A stretch of DNA of 13,639 nt from an uncultured Bacteroidota bacterium (GTDB taxonomy: Bacteria; Bacteroidota; Bacteroidia; B-17B0; Aurantibacillaceae), in the NCBI GenBank assembly GCA_903923915.1, contig CAIXZI010000019.1, forward strand, positions 1-13,639, written 5' to 3'. Below, piece after piece: positions 1 through 7,177 of the stretch. Each line of letters begins with the position of its first letter. Position 1 is the first letter of the stretch. The notes below the pieces were generated by a model. It worked only from the letters and a program-made list of their open reading frames with translations. It ran no database searches and was not told where the DNA came from. Both the position numbers and the translations under genes were made by a program.

Positions 1-422
1 AATGTTGTAGTATTATCATCAAACTGAATACCCAAATATTTTGAAAAAGCTTCGCTTTTAAAACTTTTAATATAAATAGCTAATAAGGGAATGCCTTTAA
101 AATTCGACATATTATTGGCTAAGTCGATAAACTCAAGTAGTTCTTTATCATTAGATAAATCTATCGAAGAAATTTTATAATCTCCTTTTTTTATAGGTGT
201 GCTATTAATCTTTTGCCATTCGCTATTTCCTTCTTGCTGACGATATATGTTTACACCGTTTGGATAAACTAAACTTTTAGAATACCACTTTACTCGTAAA
301 ATCTGATTGTTTTTATTTGAAACCTTTGCTAAAACAAAATCGTTTTGAGCTTTTGTTGTGACAGAAGTAAATGCAAAAAATAAAAGACAGAAAAATCTAA
401 TTATATTATTTGAGTAGCCCAT
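1..422 (-). CDS. Exported protein, possible fibronectin type III fold (3' part missing)
   Basis: This is the fourth gene of the leftward operon; only its first 140 codons are in the window and it stays open to the left edge. It begins at the ATG at 422, three bases after the stop of the preceding barrel gene, so it is very probably co-transcribed and translationally coupled. Residues 1-26 form a signal peptide (hydrophobic FFCLLFFAF core, ending K-A-Q before N27), so the protein is exported. Residues about 28-75 alternate beta-strand-like stretches (VLAKVSN, ILRVKWYS, GVNIYRQ, EWQKIN). The W..S...YPNGVNIYR pattern resembles fibronectin type III or related beta-sandwich domains of large Bacteroidota surface proteins, but no diagnostic motif settles it. 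Residues 85-130 look more helical. The reading frame is clear; the fold is a guess and the function is unknown. Confidence 0.8.
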   Translation of the reverse strand, partial: MGYSNNIIRFFCLLFFAFTSVTTKAQNDFVLAKVSNKNNQILRVKWYSKSLVYPNGVNIYRQQEGNSEWQKINSTPIKKGDYKISSIDLSNDKELLEFIDLANNMSNFKGIPLLAIYIKSFKSEAFSKYLGIQFDDNTTT

Positions 423-425
423 CTT

Positions 426-2174
426 TTATTCTTTTTTAAAAATCTTTTTTGATGATGCAGAAAAATTACACAAATACCCAATGGTTATTCGGTATTCGCT
501 AAAATTTTGAGCTCCCACAACTTCTGCCTGTTTTTGCAAATAATTTGCATCAAGTTTAAAGCTATTTGTTTTATTAATGGCATAATTAATGGATAAATTG
601 CCAATAAGATTTTTATTAATTGTTTTTTGATTTAATTGAGCTATCTGATAAGATGAATTTATACTACATCTTAATGTTCTATTTAAAAAACTTTTTTGAA
701 GCCCCACTGTTGGTCCAACGGCTTGGTTTGTATTTGCGGCATTAATAGTTTGGTTATATAATATACCTGCGTTAACGTTTAACTGAATTTTTACTAACAT
801 CAAACAATAACTCAAATTTCCGTTTCCAAATTTTGTCGTAGCTTGTTTGTTACCGCCCGATTCTTGATAAGTTGAACTAAAGTTAAAAGTGTGTTTTATT
901 TTTTCTTTACCAAATGCATAATTTGCATTGAAAGAGCCAGACTGTGTTAATTGAACCAATTTTATAGAATCATTAAAAACGTTTCTTATAGGTATGGTGT
1001 TAGAGCTGAAGTTTGAGTAGTTTACATTAATGTTAAATGTGGGGGTGATGTTATATGTGCCGTTTACTGATCCGATAATTCTTTTAGATGTAAATGTTTG
1101 TATTTTATCTAAGTTGTTTTGTTGAAACCCTGCGCTGGTTGATAAGTTGATTTTATTTTTATACAACGAAAAATTTGTGTTGGCAGAATACTCTTCAATA
1201 TCATTCGTTAAAAATATAGCACCCATTGTTTTATAGTCCGGATCTATTCTTTTATACTTAAATCCAAACTTAAATTTTTCGGGTGTAAAATTTATGGCAA
1301 ACACCATCGCTTTATTAAACTGACTTGACGGACGTGGCGAATATATTTTATTTATATAAGTAAAGCGTTCTATTTTTGCAACGTCTTCATATAAATTTGT
1401 AGTGTACATACTATAGGAAAAACTACCTTCTGCATTAACATAATTATTTATTTTTTGCTTGGTAGTAATTCCAATCACCTGATTTTCGGCTGGCAGAACT
1501 TTTAAACTTGTATCAAACGGAATAGATGTTTTACTATCTTTTGCTCTAAAGAGTATTAATTCGCCAAAATTGTCATTGGTGCCTAACTTAACTTTACCAC
1601 CACCACCCCAGCGCTCATAAGCAGGCACACTAACTACAACTCCACTAACACCGCCTACTGGCACAGCTTTAACTAAACGACCAAAAAATGCGCTTCCGGA
1701 AACGAGAGATTTTTCAGGATTAATTTCTACACCTCCTCCTAAAAACATAGTTCCTGAATAAGTATAGTCAGAAAAATTCATGGTGCGATAACCGGCATGA
1801 ACCGTAAGCCATTTATATTTAGGACTAATACCAAACTGATTAAAAGGTTGACTAAATTTATCTAAACCATTTGTGAAATTTTTATCTTGCTGTGTAAATG
1901 TGGCACTAAATGGCACAGATACTTTATTAAATAATACAAACGTAAGGTTGGCATTTAGTACCCAATAAAAAGGATCTCTACGAGGAGGTATTCCAAATGC
2001 TTCATAAAACACAGTGCTTGCATTAATTGATCCCGTCATTTTTATCGGATCTTCATGTATAATATTTTTAGCGTCTTGTAACGACTTCTCTATATCTTGA
2101 GAAAATAAATTCAGCCCTGTTAAAAACAGAAATAAACTTAATAAGTATCGAGGTGTATTTTCTTTTCGAATCAC
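426..2174 (-). CDS. Predicted outer-membrane beta-barrel protein, family not recognised
   Basis: A 582-residue protein with a signal peptide (residues 1-26, hydrophobic LLSLFLFLTG core, cleavage probably after F-S-Q). A short helical stretch (27-42) follows, then an almost uninterrupted series of alternating hydrophobic/polar strands with many Y, F, N, T and G to the C terminus, as expected of a large outer-membrane barrel. Distinctive segments are G-I-P-P-R-R-D-P-F-Y-W (61-71), the glycine-rich G-G-G-V-E-I-N-P stretch (146-153) and Y-E-R-W-G-G-G-G (186-193). The start is GTG: no in-frame ATG occurs near the signal peptide, and an upstream TTG in this frame runs straight into a stop. It lies five bases after the adhesin stop, suggesting translational coupling. 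Its place between a type B cargo gene and another exported protein suggests a role in exporting, threading or retaining that cargo, which is inference. It is neither a TonB-dependent receptor (no plug seen) nor a PorP/SprF copy. Confidence 0.8.
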   Translation of the reverse strand: MIRKENTPRYLLSLFLFLTGLNLFSQDIEKSLQDAKNIIHEDPIKMTGSINASTVFYEAFGIPPRRDPFYWVLNANLTFVLFNKVSVPFSATFTQQDKNFTNGLDKFSQPFNQFGISPKYKWLTVHAGYRTMNFSDYTYSGTMFLGGGVEINPEKSLVSGSAFFGRLVKAVPVGGVSGVVVSVPAYERWGGGGKVKLGTNDNFGELILFRAKDSKTSIPFDTSLKVLPAENQVIGITTKQKINNYVNAEGSFSYSMYTTNLYEDVAKIERFTYINKIYSPRPSSQFNKAMVFAINFTPEKFKFGFKYKRIDPDYKTMGAIFLTNDIEEYSANTNFSLYKNKINLSTSAGFQQNNLDKIQTFTSKRIIGSVNGTYNITPTFNINVNYSNFSSNTIPIRNVFNDSIKLVQLTQSGSFNANYAFGKEKIKHTFNFSSTYQESGGNKQATTKFGNGNLSYCLMLVKIQLNVNAGILYNQTINAANTNQAVGPTVGLQKSFLNRTLRCSINSSYQIAQLNQKTINKNLIGNLSINYAINKTNSFKLDANYLQKQAEVVGAQNFSEYRITIGYLCNFSASSKKIFKKE

Positions 2175-2179
2175 AGCAA

Positions 2180-5100
2180 CTATTTATTTCTTAACAAAGT
2201 AATAAAGCCTTTGTATGATTTTTTAGAATCAGTAAAAGTTAAAATATAAAAGTAGGTGCCATCTGGTAATATTTCTCCGGTTAAATTTTTACCACTCCAA
2301 TCGTTTTGATATGAGTTCTTCTCAAATACTTTCATGCCCCACTCATCTAATATTACTACATGATTGTTTGGATAAGATTCTATGTTTTTAATTACCCATA
2401 AATCGTTTTTCCCATTTCCATCAGGCGTAATTATATTGTATGGAATAACTAAAAAATCATCTTCAACTTTTATAGTTAATGTATCAGAGTTTTTGCAGCC
2501 GTTTAAATCTGTTCCTTCAACAATATATGTTGTGGTAACATCAGGATTTACAAATGGATTACTAATGGTAGGGTTATTTAATCCGGAAGTTGGATACCAT
2601 GCGTAAGTATTTGCGCCGCTTACATGTAGTTGTACGCCAAAACCTTTTGTAATTGCAGTATCTAACCCTGCGTTAACATGCGGTATAGGATATGTTTGAA
2701 TATATTTCGCAATAGAATCTGTACATCCGTTTGTTGATGTAACTGTTAGTTTAACTTGATTGGAAACTGCATGCTGATATAAATGAGTAGGTGAATTAAC
2801 AGTAGAAGAAGTTGTATCGCCAAAATCCCAAGTAGAATTGAATACCCCCGAATTAATAAAACTTGTATTTGTAAACGGAATGGAAATATTTAAACACTCA
2901 TCTATAAAAGTAAAATTAGCTGTTGGACCTTCATATACATTTACAGTTTGACTAAGGCTATTCATACAACTATTAGAAGATGTAACTGTAAGAGTAACTG
3001 TATATGTGCCGTTATTTAAATATTGTTTTACCGGATTAGTAAGACTGGAATTTGTATTGTCGCCAAAATCCCAATTAGAAGAAGCAATGCTTCCTGAATT
3101 TACAACAGCATTATTTGTGAATTGAACAGGAAACCCATCACACACATTTGAAAAAGAGAAATTAACAACTGGCGAGTCATAAATAGTTATGGATTTAGTG
3201 AGTGAGTCTTTACAAGCATTGTTTGTAGTAGCAACTAATTTTATCAAATAATTTCCAGGCAAATTGTATTTTATTATTGGCTGAGTAAGATTAGATTGTA
3301 AGGTATTTCCAAAATCCCAAGCATAATTTAAAGTGCCTGATGATACAGAACTTGTATTACTAAAGTAAATAGAATCTACACTACACACATTATTAAAACT
3401 GAATGCAATATTTGGCAAAGCATATACAGTAACATATTTTGTAAAATGAGAAATGCAATTAGAATCTGTTGTTAAACTAATATCAACGAAGTAAGTGCCA
3501 GGAGCACTATATGTATAGGTTGGTTGAGAGCCAGAAATAGAATTCCCATTACCCATATCCCAACTTAGAGTATAATTTGTAACTGTTGGTGTAATAGTTT
3601 CTGTAAATGCAATTACTTTTGTTAAACAAGCGTTACTGGCGTAAAAACTAATGGAGGGCTTCTCGTTTACTGTTATACTTTTATATGCTGTGTCTTTACA
3701 ATTATGATTACTTGTTGCGATAAGCATAATATTATAAGTCCCTGCATTTGTATATAAATGACTGGGCGAAGAAAGCGTTGATGATTGAGCATCTCCAAAA
3801 CTCCAAGTATTACTTATACCACCTGTTGAAATAGTCGAAGCATTATTAAAAACAGCGGCGTTGCTTTTACAAACATTATTTGTAGTAAATGCAGCTGTGG
3901 GCTTTGGATAAATTTGAATTGATTTGGTAATAGAATCTCTGCAGCCATTATTTGAGATAGACAATAAGCTAACTGAAAAATTACCTGATATTGTAAATGT
4001 ATGTGATGGATTAGCAATATTAATTGTTGTACTTCCATCTCCAAAGTTCCATTGATAGGAACTTATTGTTCCTGCCGAAATAACAGAGCTATTTGTAAAA
4101 TTAATAGTATTAAAATTGCAGGCTGTATCTGCTGCTATATAATTACTTACCGGATTTGGGTTTACGCTAACTGATTTCCTAATAGAATCGACACAACCAT
4201 TATTTGATGTAGCTACTAATTTAACTTGATACGTTCCCGAATTAGAAAAACTATGCGCTGGGTTTTCAATTGAGGCATTTCCTCCATCTGTAAAATCCCA
4301 ATAATAAAGATTGTTTCCGGTAGATGTATTAGTAAATAATATGCTCTTGTTTTCACAACCCGCATTAACCGTATAATTTACCGCCGGCAAAGCATAAACA
4401 TTTACATTGAATGAATTTGAATAAACAGCACTACAAATATTATTAGCTACTAATGCACGATATAAAGTAGATTGATTTAAATTAGAAAAACTTAACGTGC
4501 TTGTATTAACTGTTAACACATTCCAACTAAAACCATTATTTGTAGAAGATTCCCATTGCGTTACGTTACCTATATTTCCTATTAACTGCAAAGAACCTGT
4601 ATTGTTATTTGCGCAAACATTTTGTGTACCTGTTATTAAGCCTCCAACACTTGGTTGATTAACCACTATTTGAACTGAAGAAGAAATGGCTTCAACGCAA
4701 TCGCCACTTTTAATCACCGCTCTATACCAAGTTGTTTGATTAAGATTTGTGTAAACTAAATGAGATGTAGTGTTTGCAATACTTTCCCAAGGGGCATTAC
4801 CTGTTAAGGAAGATTCCCACCTAATAATGCTTCCAGTATAACCTGTAACAGTAACCGTACCCGAATTTGATGTAACGCAAACTGTTGCATTTGGAGCAAC
4901 TGAGCCACCCACGCTAAGCGGTGCTGTATAAATTTTTACCGTATCTGAAATAGTAGACAAGCAAACTCCGTTTTTAATAGTTGCATTAAATAAAGTTGTA
5001 GTATTTATGTTTGAGAATTGTTTTGTAATGCTATCGTTGCTTGATGATATTACGTTCCATGTACCGCCGTTATTGGTAGAGTAATTCCAATTTAAAATAG

Positions 5101-5515
5101 TACCCAAGTAATTACTTAATTTTAAAGACACTGAGTTTCCAATACACTCTGTATAAGAGTTAACAGCTACAACACCTCCAACAGAGTTATTGTTAACGGT
5201 AATTAAAACACTGTTTGAGTTTGCAGGTAAATAACCTGTTGCCTGAACTACGGCTCTAAAATAAGTGCTTTGCGCTAAATCTAAATAAGGTAAACTGGTT
5301 GACGTATTTGAAATAGTTGCCCAAGGAGAACCTCCGCTTGTAGAATATTCCCATCTAATAATATTGCCGCTTGACCCGGTAAGATTTAATGTGCCTGCAT
5401 TTGAATTAGCACAAACAGTGGCTGAAGAAGCTAACACGCCTGCAACCGTTTGTGAGTATGTTTGCTTAGCAAATAAGGTAATTAAAATAAAAATAGTTTT
5501 CTGTAAAATTTTCAT
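2180..5515 (-). CDS. Large Ig/PKD-repeat surface adhesin with type B (gliding-motility-associated) T9SS sorting domain
   Basis: An 1111-residue secreted protein. Residues 1-22 are a signal peptide (ends Y-S-Q). Four Ig-like repeats of 88-90 residues follow (23-378), each opening with VGG or VAG and carrying a W-Y/E-S-T strand and a [YF]RA or FNA strand. Seven PKD domains of 78-84 residues follow (379-946) with W-D/N-F-G-D cores and the T-S-N-x-G-C-x-D-S ending. One Ig-like module (947-1022, V-N-A-G-L-D start) then leads to the C-terminal domain (1023-1111). That domain has I-T-P-D-G-N-G-K-N-D, an interior W-G-M-K-V-F-E strand and a D-G-T-Y-F-Y strand, the hallmarks of the T9SS type B sorting domain found in SprB-like proteins. 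Expected location is the cell surface, as adhesin or filament. The gene sits four bases after a PorP/SprF-like gene, the partner type that type B cargo is known to need. The substrate bound is not predictable. Confidence 0.93.
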   Translation of the reverse strand: MKILQKTIFILITLFAKQTYSQTVAGVLASSATVCANSNAGTLNLTGSSGNIIRWEYSTSGGSPWATISNTSTSLPYLDLAQSTYFRAVVQATGYLPANSNSVLITVNNNSVGGVVAVNSYTECIGNSVSLKLSNYLGTILNWNYSTNNGGTWNVISSSNDSITKQFSNINTTTLFNATIKNGVCLSTISDTVKIYTAPLSVGGSVAPNATVCVTSNSGTVTVTGYTGSIIRWESSLTGNAPWESIANTTSHLVYTNLNQTTWYRAVIKSGDCVEAISSSVQIVVNQPSVGGLITGTQNVCANNNTGSLQLIGNIGNVTQWESSTNNGFSWNVLTVNTSTLSFSNLNQSTLYRALVANNICSAVYSNSFNVNVYALPAVNYTVNAGCENKSILFTNTSTGNNLYYWDFTDGGNASIENPAHSFSNSGTYQVKLVATSNNGCVDSIRKSVSVNPNPVSNYIAADTACNFNTINFTNSSVISAGTISSYQWNFGDGSTTINIANPSHTFTISGNFSVSLLSISNNGCRDSITKSIQIYPKPTAAFTTNNVCKSNAAVFNNASTISTGGISNTWSFGDAQSSTLSSPSHLYTNAGTYNIMLIATSNHNCKDTAYKSITVNEKPSISFYASNACLTKVIAFTETITPTVTNYTLSWDMGNGNSISGSQPTYTYSAPGTYFVDISLTTDSNCISHFTKYVTVYALPNIAFSFNNVCSVDSIYFSNTSSVSSGTLNYAWDFGNTLQSNLTQPIIKYNLPGNYLIKLVATTNNACKDSLTKSITIYDSPVVNFSFSNVCDGFPVQFTNNAVVNSGSIASSNWDFGDNTNSSLTNPVKQYLNNGTYTVTLTVTSSNSCMNSLSQTVNVYEGPTANFTFIDECLNISIPFTNTSFINSGVFNSTWDFGDTTSSTVNSPTHLYQHAVSNQVKLTVTSTNGCTDSIAKYIQTYPIPHVNAGLDTAITKGFGVQLHVSGANTYAWYPTSGLNNPTISNPFVNPDVTTTYIVEGTDLNGCKNSDTLTIKVEDDFLVIPYNIITPDGNGKNDLWVIKNIESYPNNHVVILDEWGMKVFEKNSYQNDWSGKNLTGEILPDGTYFYILTFTDSKKSYKGFITLLRNK
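2678..4381 (-). repeat. Array of seven PKD-domain coding repeats
   Basis: Residues 379-946 of the 1111-residue adhesin form seven PKD units (379-456, 457-540, 541-621, 622-702, 703-783, 784-865, 866-946). Each has a strand ending in C near position 9-10, an F-T-N-x-S segment, W-D/N-F-G-D or a close variant (W-D-M-G-N in unit 4, W-D-F-G-N in unit 5), a P-x-H/K-x-Y loop, G-T-Y-x-V or similar, and a second cysteine near 63-69 followed mostly by D-S or N-S. All seven units keep both cysteines, so a disulfide-clamped PKD is likely. PKD modules usually act as rigid extracellular stalks. Confidence 0.88.
4382..5449 (-). repeat. Array of four Ig-like coding repeats
   Basis: Residues 23-378 of the 1111-residue adhesin split into units 23-111, 112-201, 202-289 and 290-378. 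Shared landmarks are a VGG/VAG opening, a cysteine near position 12-13, a central W in strand I-R-W-E or its variants, an S-x-W turn, and a Y-R-A or F-N-A strand before a second cysteine. Units 1, 3 and 4 are the most alike; unit 2 is the most diverged. Unit 1 lacks the second cysteine (A-T-G-Y-L-P instead). The repeat is visible in protein rather than as long DNA identity, which implies old duplications or selection against recombination. Confidence 0.85.
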
Positions 5516-5519
5516 ACTA

Positions 5520-7040
5520 TTATTTGGTAGAAATTAATATCCATGGCTGCCCATTAGTTACTTTAACTTTTTGCTTGGTTACAAAATCCCTCATCTCATC
5601 CATTTTATTTAACGCTTCGCTTATTTTATTAAACTCTACTTCCATCACCACATAGTTATAATTGTTTTTGTCGTCATCTAATTGTATAAGTTTTGTATTT
5701 ATAAAAAATTCTCTCTTTAATATTTTTTGATATTCTTTGGCGTAATTAAAAATTTGGTAAACGCCTAATACAATAGAGTAATTTGAATTGGGGTTATCTG
5801 TTACATTAGCAGCCTCTTCTTTTTCATGGATAGACGAATAAAGTTTTCTTTTTCTATTAGTAATTTTTTCGTTTGTTGAAGTTGAATTTTTCTTTTCTCC
5901 ATTATCAAACTTATTTGCAGAAGAATTAGATTGCTTTACCGATTCAATTATCTTTTCAAGATTTTCTTTACTTACTTCATTTTGTTTTAATTTTTCTAAT
6001 TGTTGTTTCAATAAGTTTAAATTTTTATCCAAACTATCAACCCGTCGGTTTGTTTCTTCAATCTGTTGCTGATCTTTATCTGTTTTTTCATAAAGCTCTG
6101 TAAGGTCTTTTTTCTTTTCTGAATTATTGTTCGAGGAACCATTACCTTTTCCTTGCAATACAAAAGATAACCAAACTTCATGCCCGCCTCGCGTATAAGG
6201 ATTTAGATTGTTTAAGGTATATTCATAAGAGTATCCTACTTTTATACTATTTGTAAATTGATAGCCTATGTTGGCGTATAAATTGTATGATTGTCGATAA
6301 CCAACCCCTAAATAGAATGCACTACGCCAAGTAAGCGTATTGCTTACATCAATTTGAACAGGTAAACCTTGCGTGCTTCTTAAAATAAAAACAGGCGAGT
6401 AAGCCCAAGTATCGTTAAACTTTTTAACCCACTTAAATCCACCCAAGTAATAGGGGATGGTTTGTGAACGAATAGTTGACTGATAACTTGCATCGCGATA
6501 TTGATATAAACCTGATAATAATTGATTGGCTGCTAAAAATATTTGCCAGTTTTTAATGCTGTAAACCAAACCAAAATCAATATTTGGAAGTGTATAGGCT
6601 TGTTGACTTGGTAATTGAGTAAACTCTTCGGGGCTTTGCGCGTTAATTTTAGAAGTATTTATTTGCTGACGTTTAATTCCTAAAGCCAAGCCAAAAGATA
6701 AGTTACTTTTTTCAGTTAACTTGATTTTGTAACTATAAGAGAACGATGCGTTTATTCGAGAAAAAATCCCCACGTTTTCTAAGGAAGCATTAAAACCTAA
6801 GCCCATTTTATTTTTTCTAAACGGCCCTGTTAGCGTAATTTGGGTTATATCTGGCGAATCGGTAAAGCCCGACCATAATTTTTTGTAATACATATTTGCC
6901 TCAGCATGATTATTAAATCCTGCGTAAGCCGGGTTAATAGCAAATAAATTATAATGGTATTGATTTAATATAACCGCATTTTGCGAAACCAAAAAGCCTG
7001 ATAGAAGAGTAAATAAAGTAAATAAATACGTTTTTTTCAT
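5520..7040 (-). CDS. PorP/SprF-like T9SS outer-membrane protein with coiled-coil and SPOR-like C-terminal extension
   Basis: First gene of the leftward operon, 506 residues. Residues 1-20 are a signal peptide (ends V-S-Q). Residues about 21-296 match the PorP/SprF family: the opening I-L-N-Q-Y-H-Y-N-L-F-A-I-N-P-A-Y-A-G is diagnostic, followed by amphipathic strands and a G-G-H-E-V-W-L-S-F strand at 286-294 that looks like the barrel end. Family members usually stop near here, at about 300 residues. This one adds some 210 residues: an N/S-rich linker, a predicted coiled coil at 308-372 (E-L-Y-E-K, V-D-S-L, L-N-L-L-K-Q-Q-L-E-K-L), a K/N/S-rich linker, and a 420-504 module with beta-alpha-beta-beta-alpha-beta order (Y-S-I-V-L-G-V-Y at one end, P-W-I-L-I-S at the other) resembling a SPOR domain. 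PorP/SprF proteins are known to support export and surface attachment of type B cargo. Peptidoglycan tethering through the SPOR-like part is inference. Confidence 0.9.
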   Translation of the reverse strand: MKKTYLFTLFTLLSGFLVSQNAVILNQYHYNLFAINPAYAGFNNHAEANMYYKKLWSGFTDSPDITQITLTGPFRKNKMGLGFNASLENVGIFSRINASFSYSYKIKLTEKSNLSFGLALGIKRQQINTSKINAQSPEEFTQLPSQQAYTLPNIDFGLVYSIKNWQIFLAANQLLSGLYQYRDASYQSTIRSQTIPYYLGGFKWVKKFNDTWAYSPVFILRSTQGLPVQIDVSNTLTWRSAFYLGVGYRQSYNLYANIGYQFTNSIKVGYSYEYTLNNLNPYTRGGHEVWLSFVLQGKGNGSSNNNSEKKKDLTELYEKTDKDQQQIEETNRRVDSLDKNLNLLKQQLEKLKQNEVSKENLEKIIESVKQSNSSANKFDNGEKKNSTSTNEKITNRKRKLYSSIHEKEEAANVTDNPNSNYSIVLGVYQIFNYAKEYQKILKREFFINTKLIQLDDDKNNYNYVVMEVEFNKISEALNKMDEMRDFVTKQKVKVTNGQPWILISTK

Positions 7041-7056
7041 AATTCTAAAAAAGTGT

Positions 7057-7064
7057 TAAAAGTA
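7057..7064 (-). promoter_or_regulatory. Possible -7 box for the leftward operon
   Basis: Read on the minus strand, TACTTTTA differs from TAnnTTTG only at the last base. It ends 16 bases before the PorP/SprF-like ATG, almost the same spacing as the -7 box on the other side. A GTTTATG element about 24 bases upstream could act as a weak -33 box. In sequence this AT-rich such near matches arise by chance, so confidence is low. Confidence 0.3.
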
Positions 7065-7152
7065 AAAATTTATATCATTCGTATGACATAAACTAAAGCT
7101 TACCGATTAAAAAAATAATTACAGCGATTTTAAATTTCATTAACTAAAACAG

Positions 7153-7160
7153 TACATTTG
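7153..7160 (+). promoter_or_regulatory. Bacteroidota-type -7 box for the rightward operon
   Basis: TACATTTG is an exact match to the Bacteroidota -7 consensus TAnnTTTG. It ends 17 bases before the ATG at 7178, giving a leader of about ten bases. No good TTTG or TTG -33 element lies at the expected spacing; only AT-rich TTTTAAATTT sequence is there. Promoters in this phylum can work with a weak -33 element, so the call rests on the -7 box and its position. Confidence 0.55.
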
Positions 7161-7177
7161 AACCTCAAAATTTTATT

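Larger units (their letters stand above)
7041..7177. promoter_or_regulatory. Divergent intergenic region driving both operons
   Basis: The 137 bp between the divergent start codons hold no gene and no inverted repeat that I would call a terminator. They are very AT-rich, with an A7 tract at 7109-7115. On the minus strand a 15-codon ORF (7140-7093, MKFKIAVIIFLIGKL) resembles the start of a signal peptide but has no continuation. Both operons must start here unless they depend on promoters inside the opposite gene, so shared or mutually exclusive control is possible. No operator is evident. Confidence 0.6.

Noticed and set aside
426..2174. TonB-dependent receptor
   Set aside because: There is no TonB box or plug domain after the signal peptide, and the length is short for that family.
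3814..4044. 76-codon open frame on the minus strand
   Set aside because: It overlaps the PKD array of the 1111-residue adhesin in another frame and has biased Q/I/L composition typical of a shadow frame.
2678..4381. CRISPR-like or tandem DNA repeat
   Set aside because: The periodicity of about 240 bp is explained by PKD domains in one open reading frame; the DNA units are diverged and there are no short identical repeats with unique spacers.
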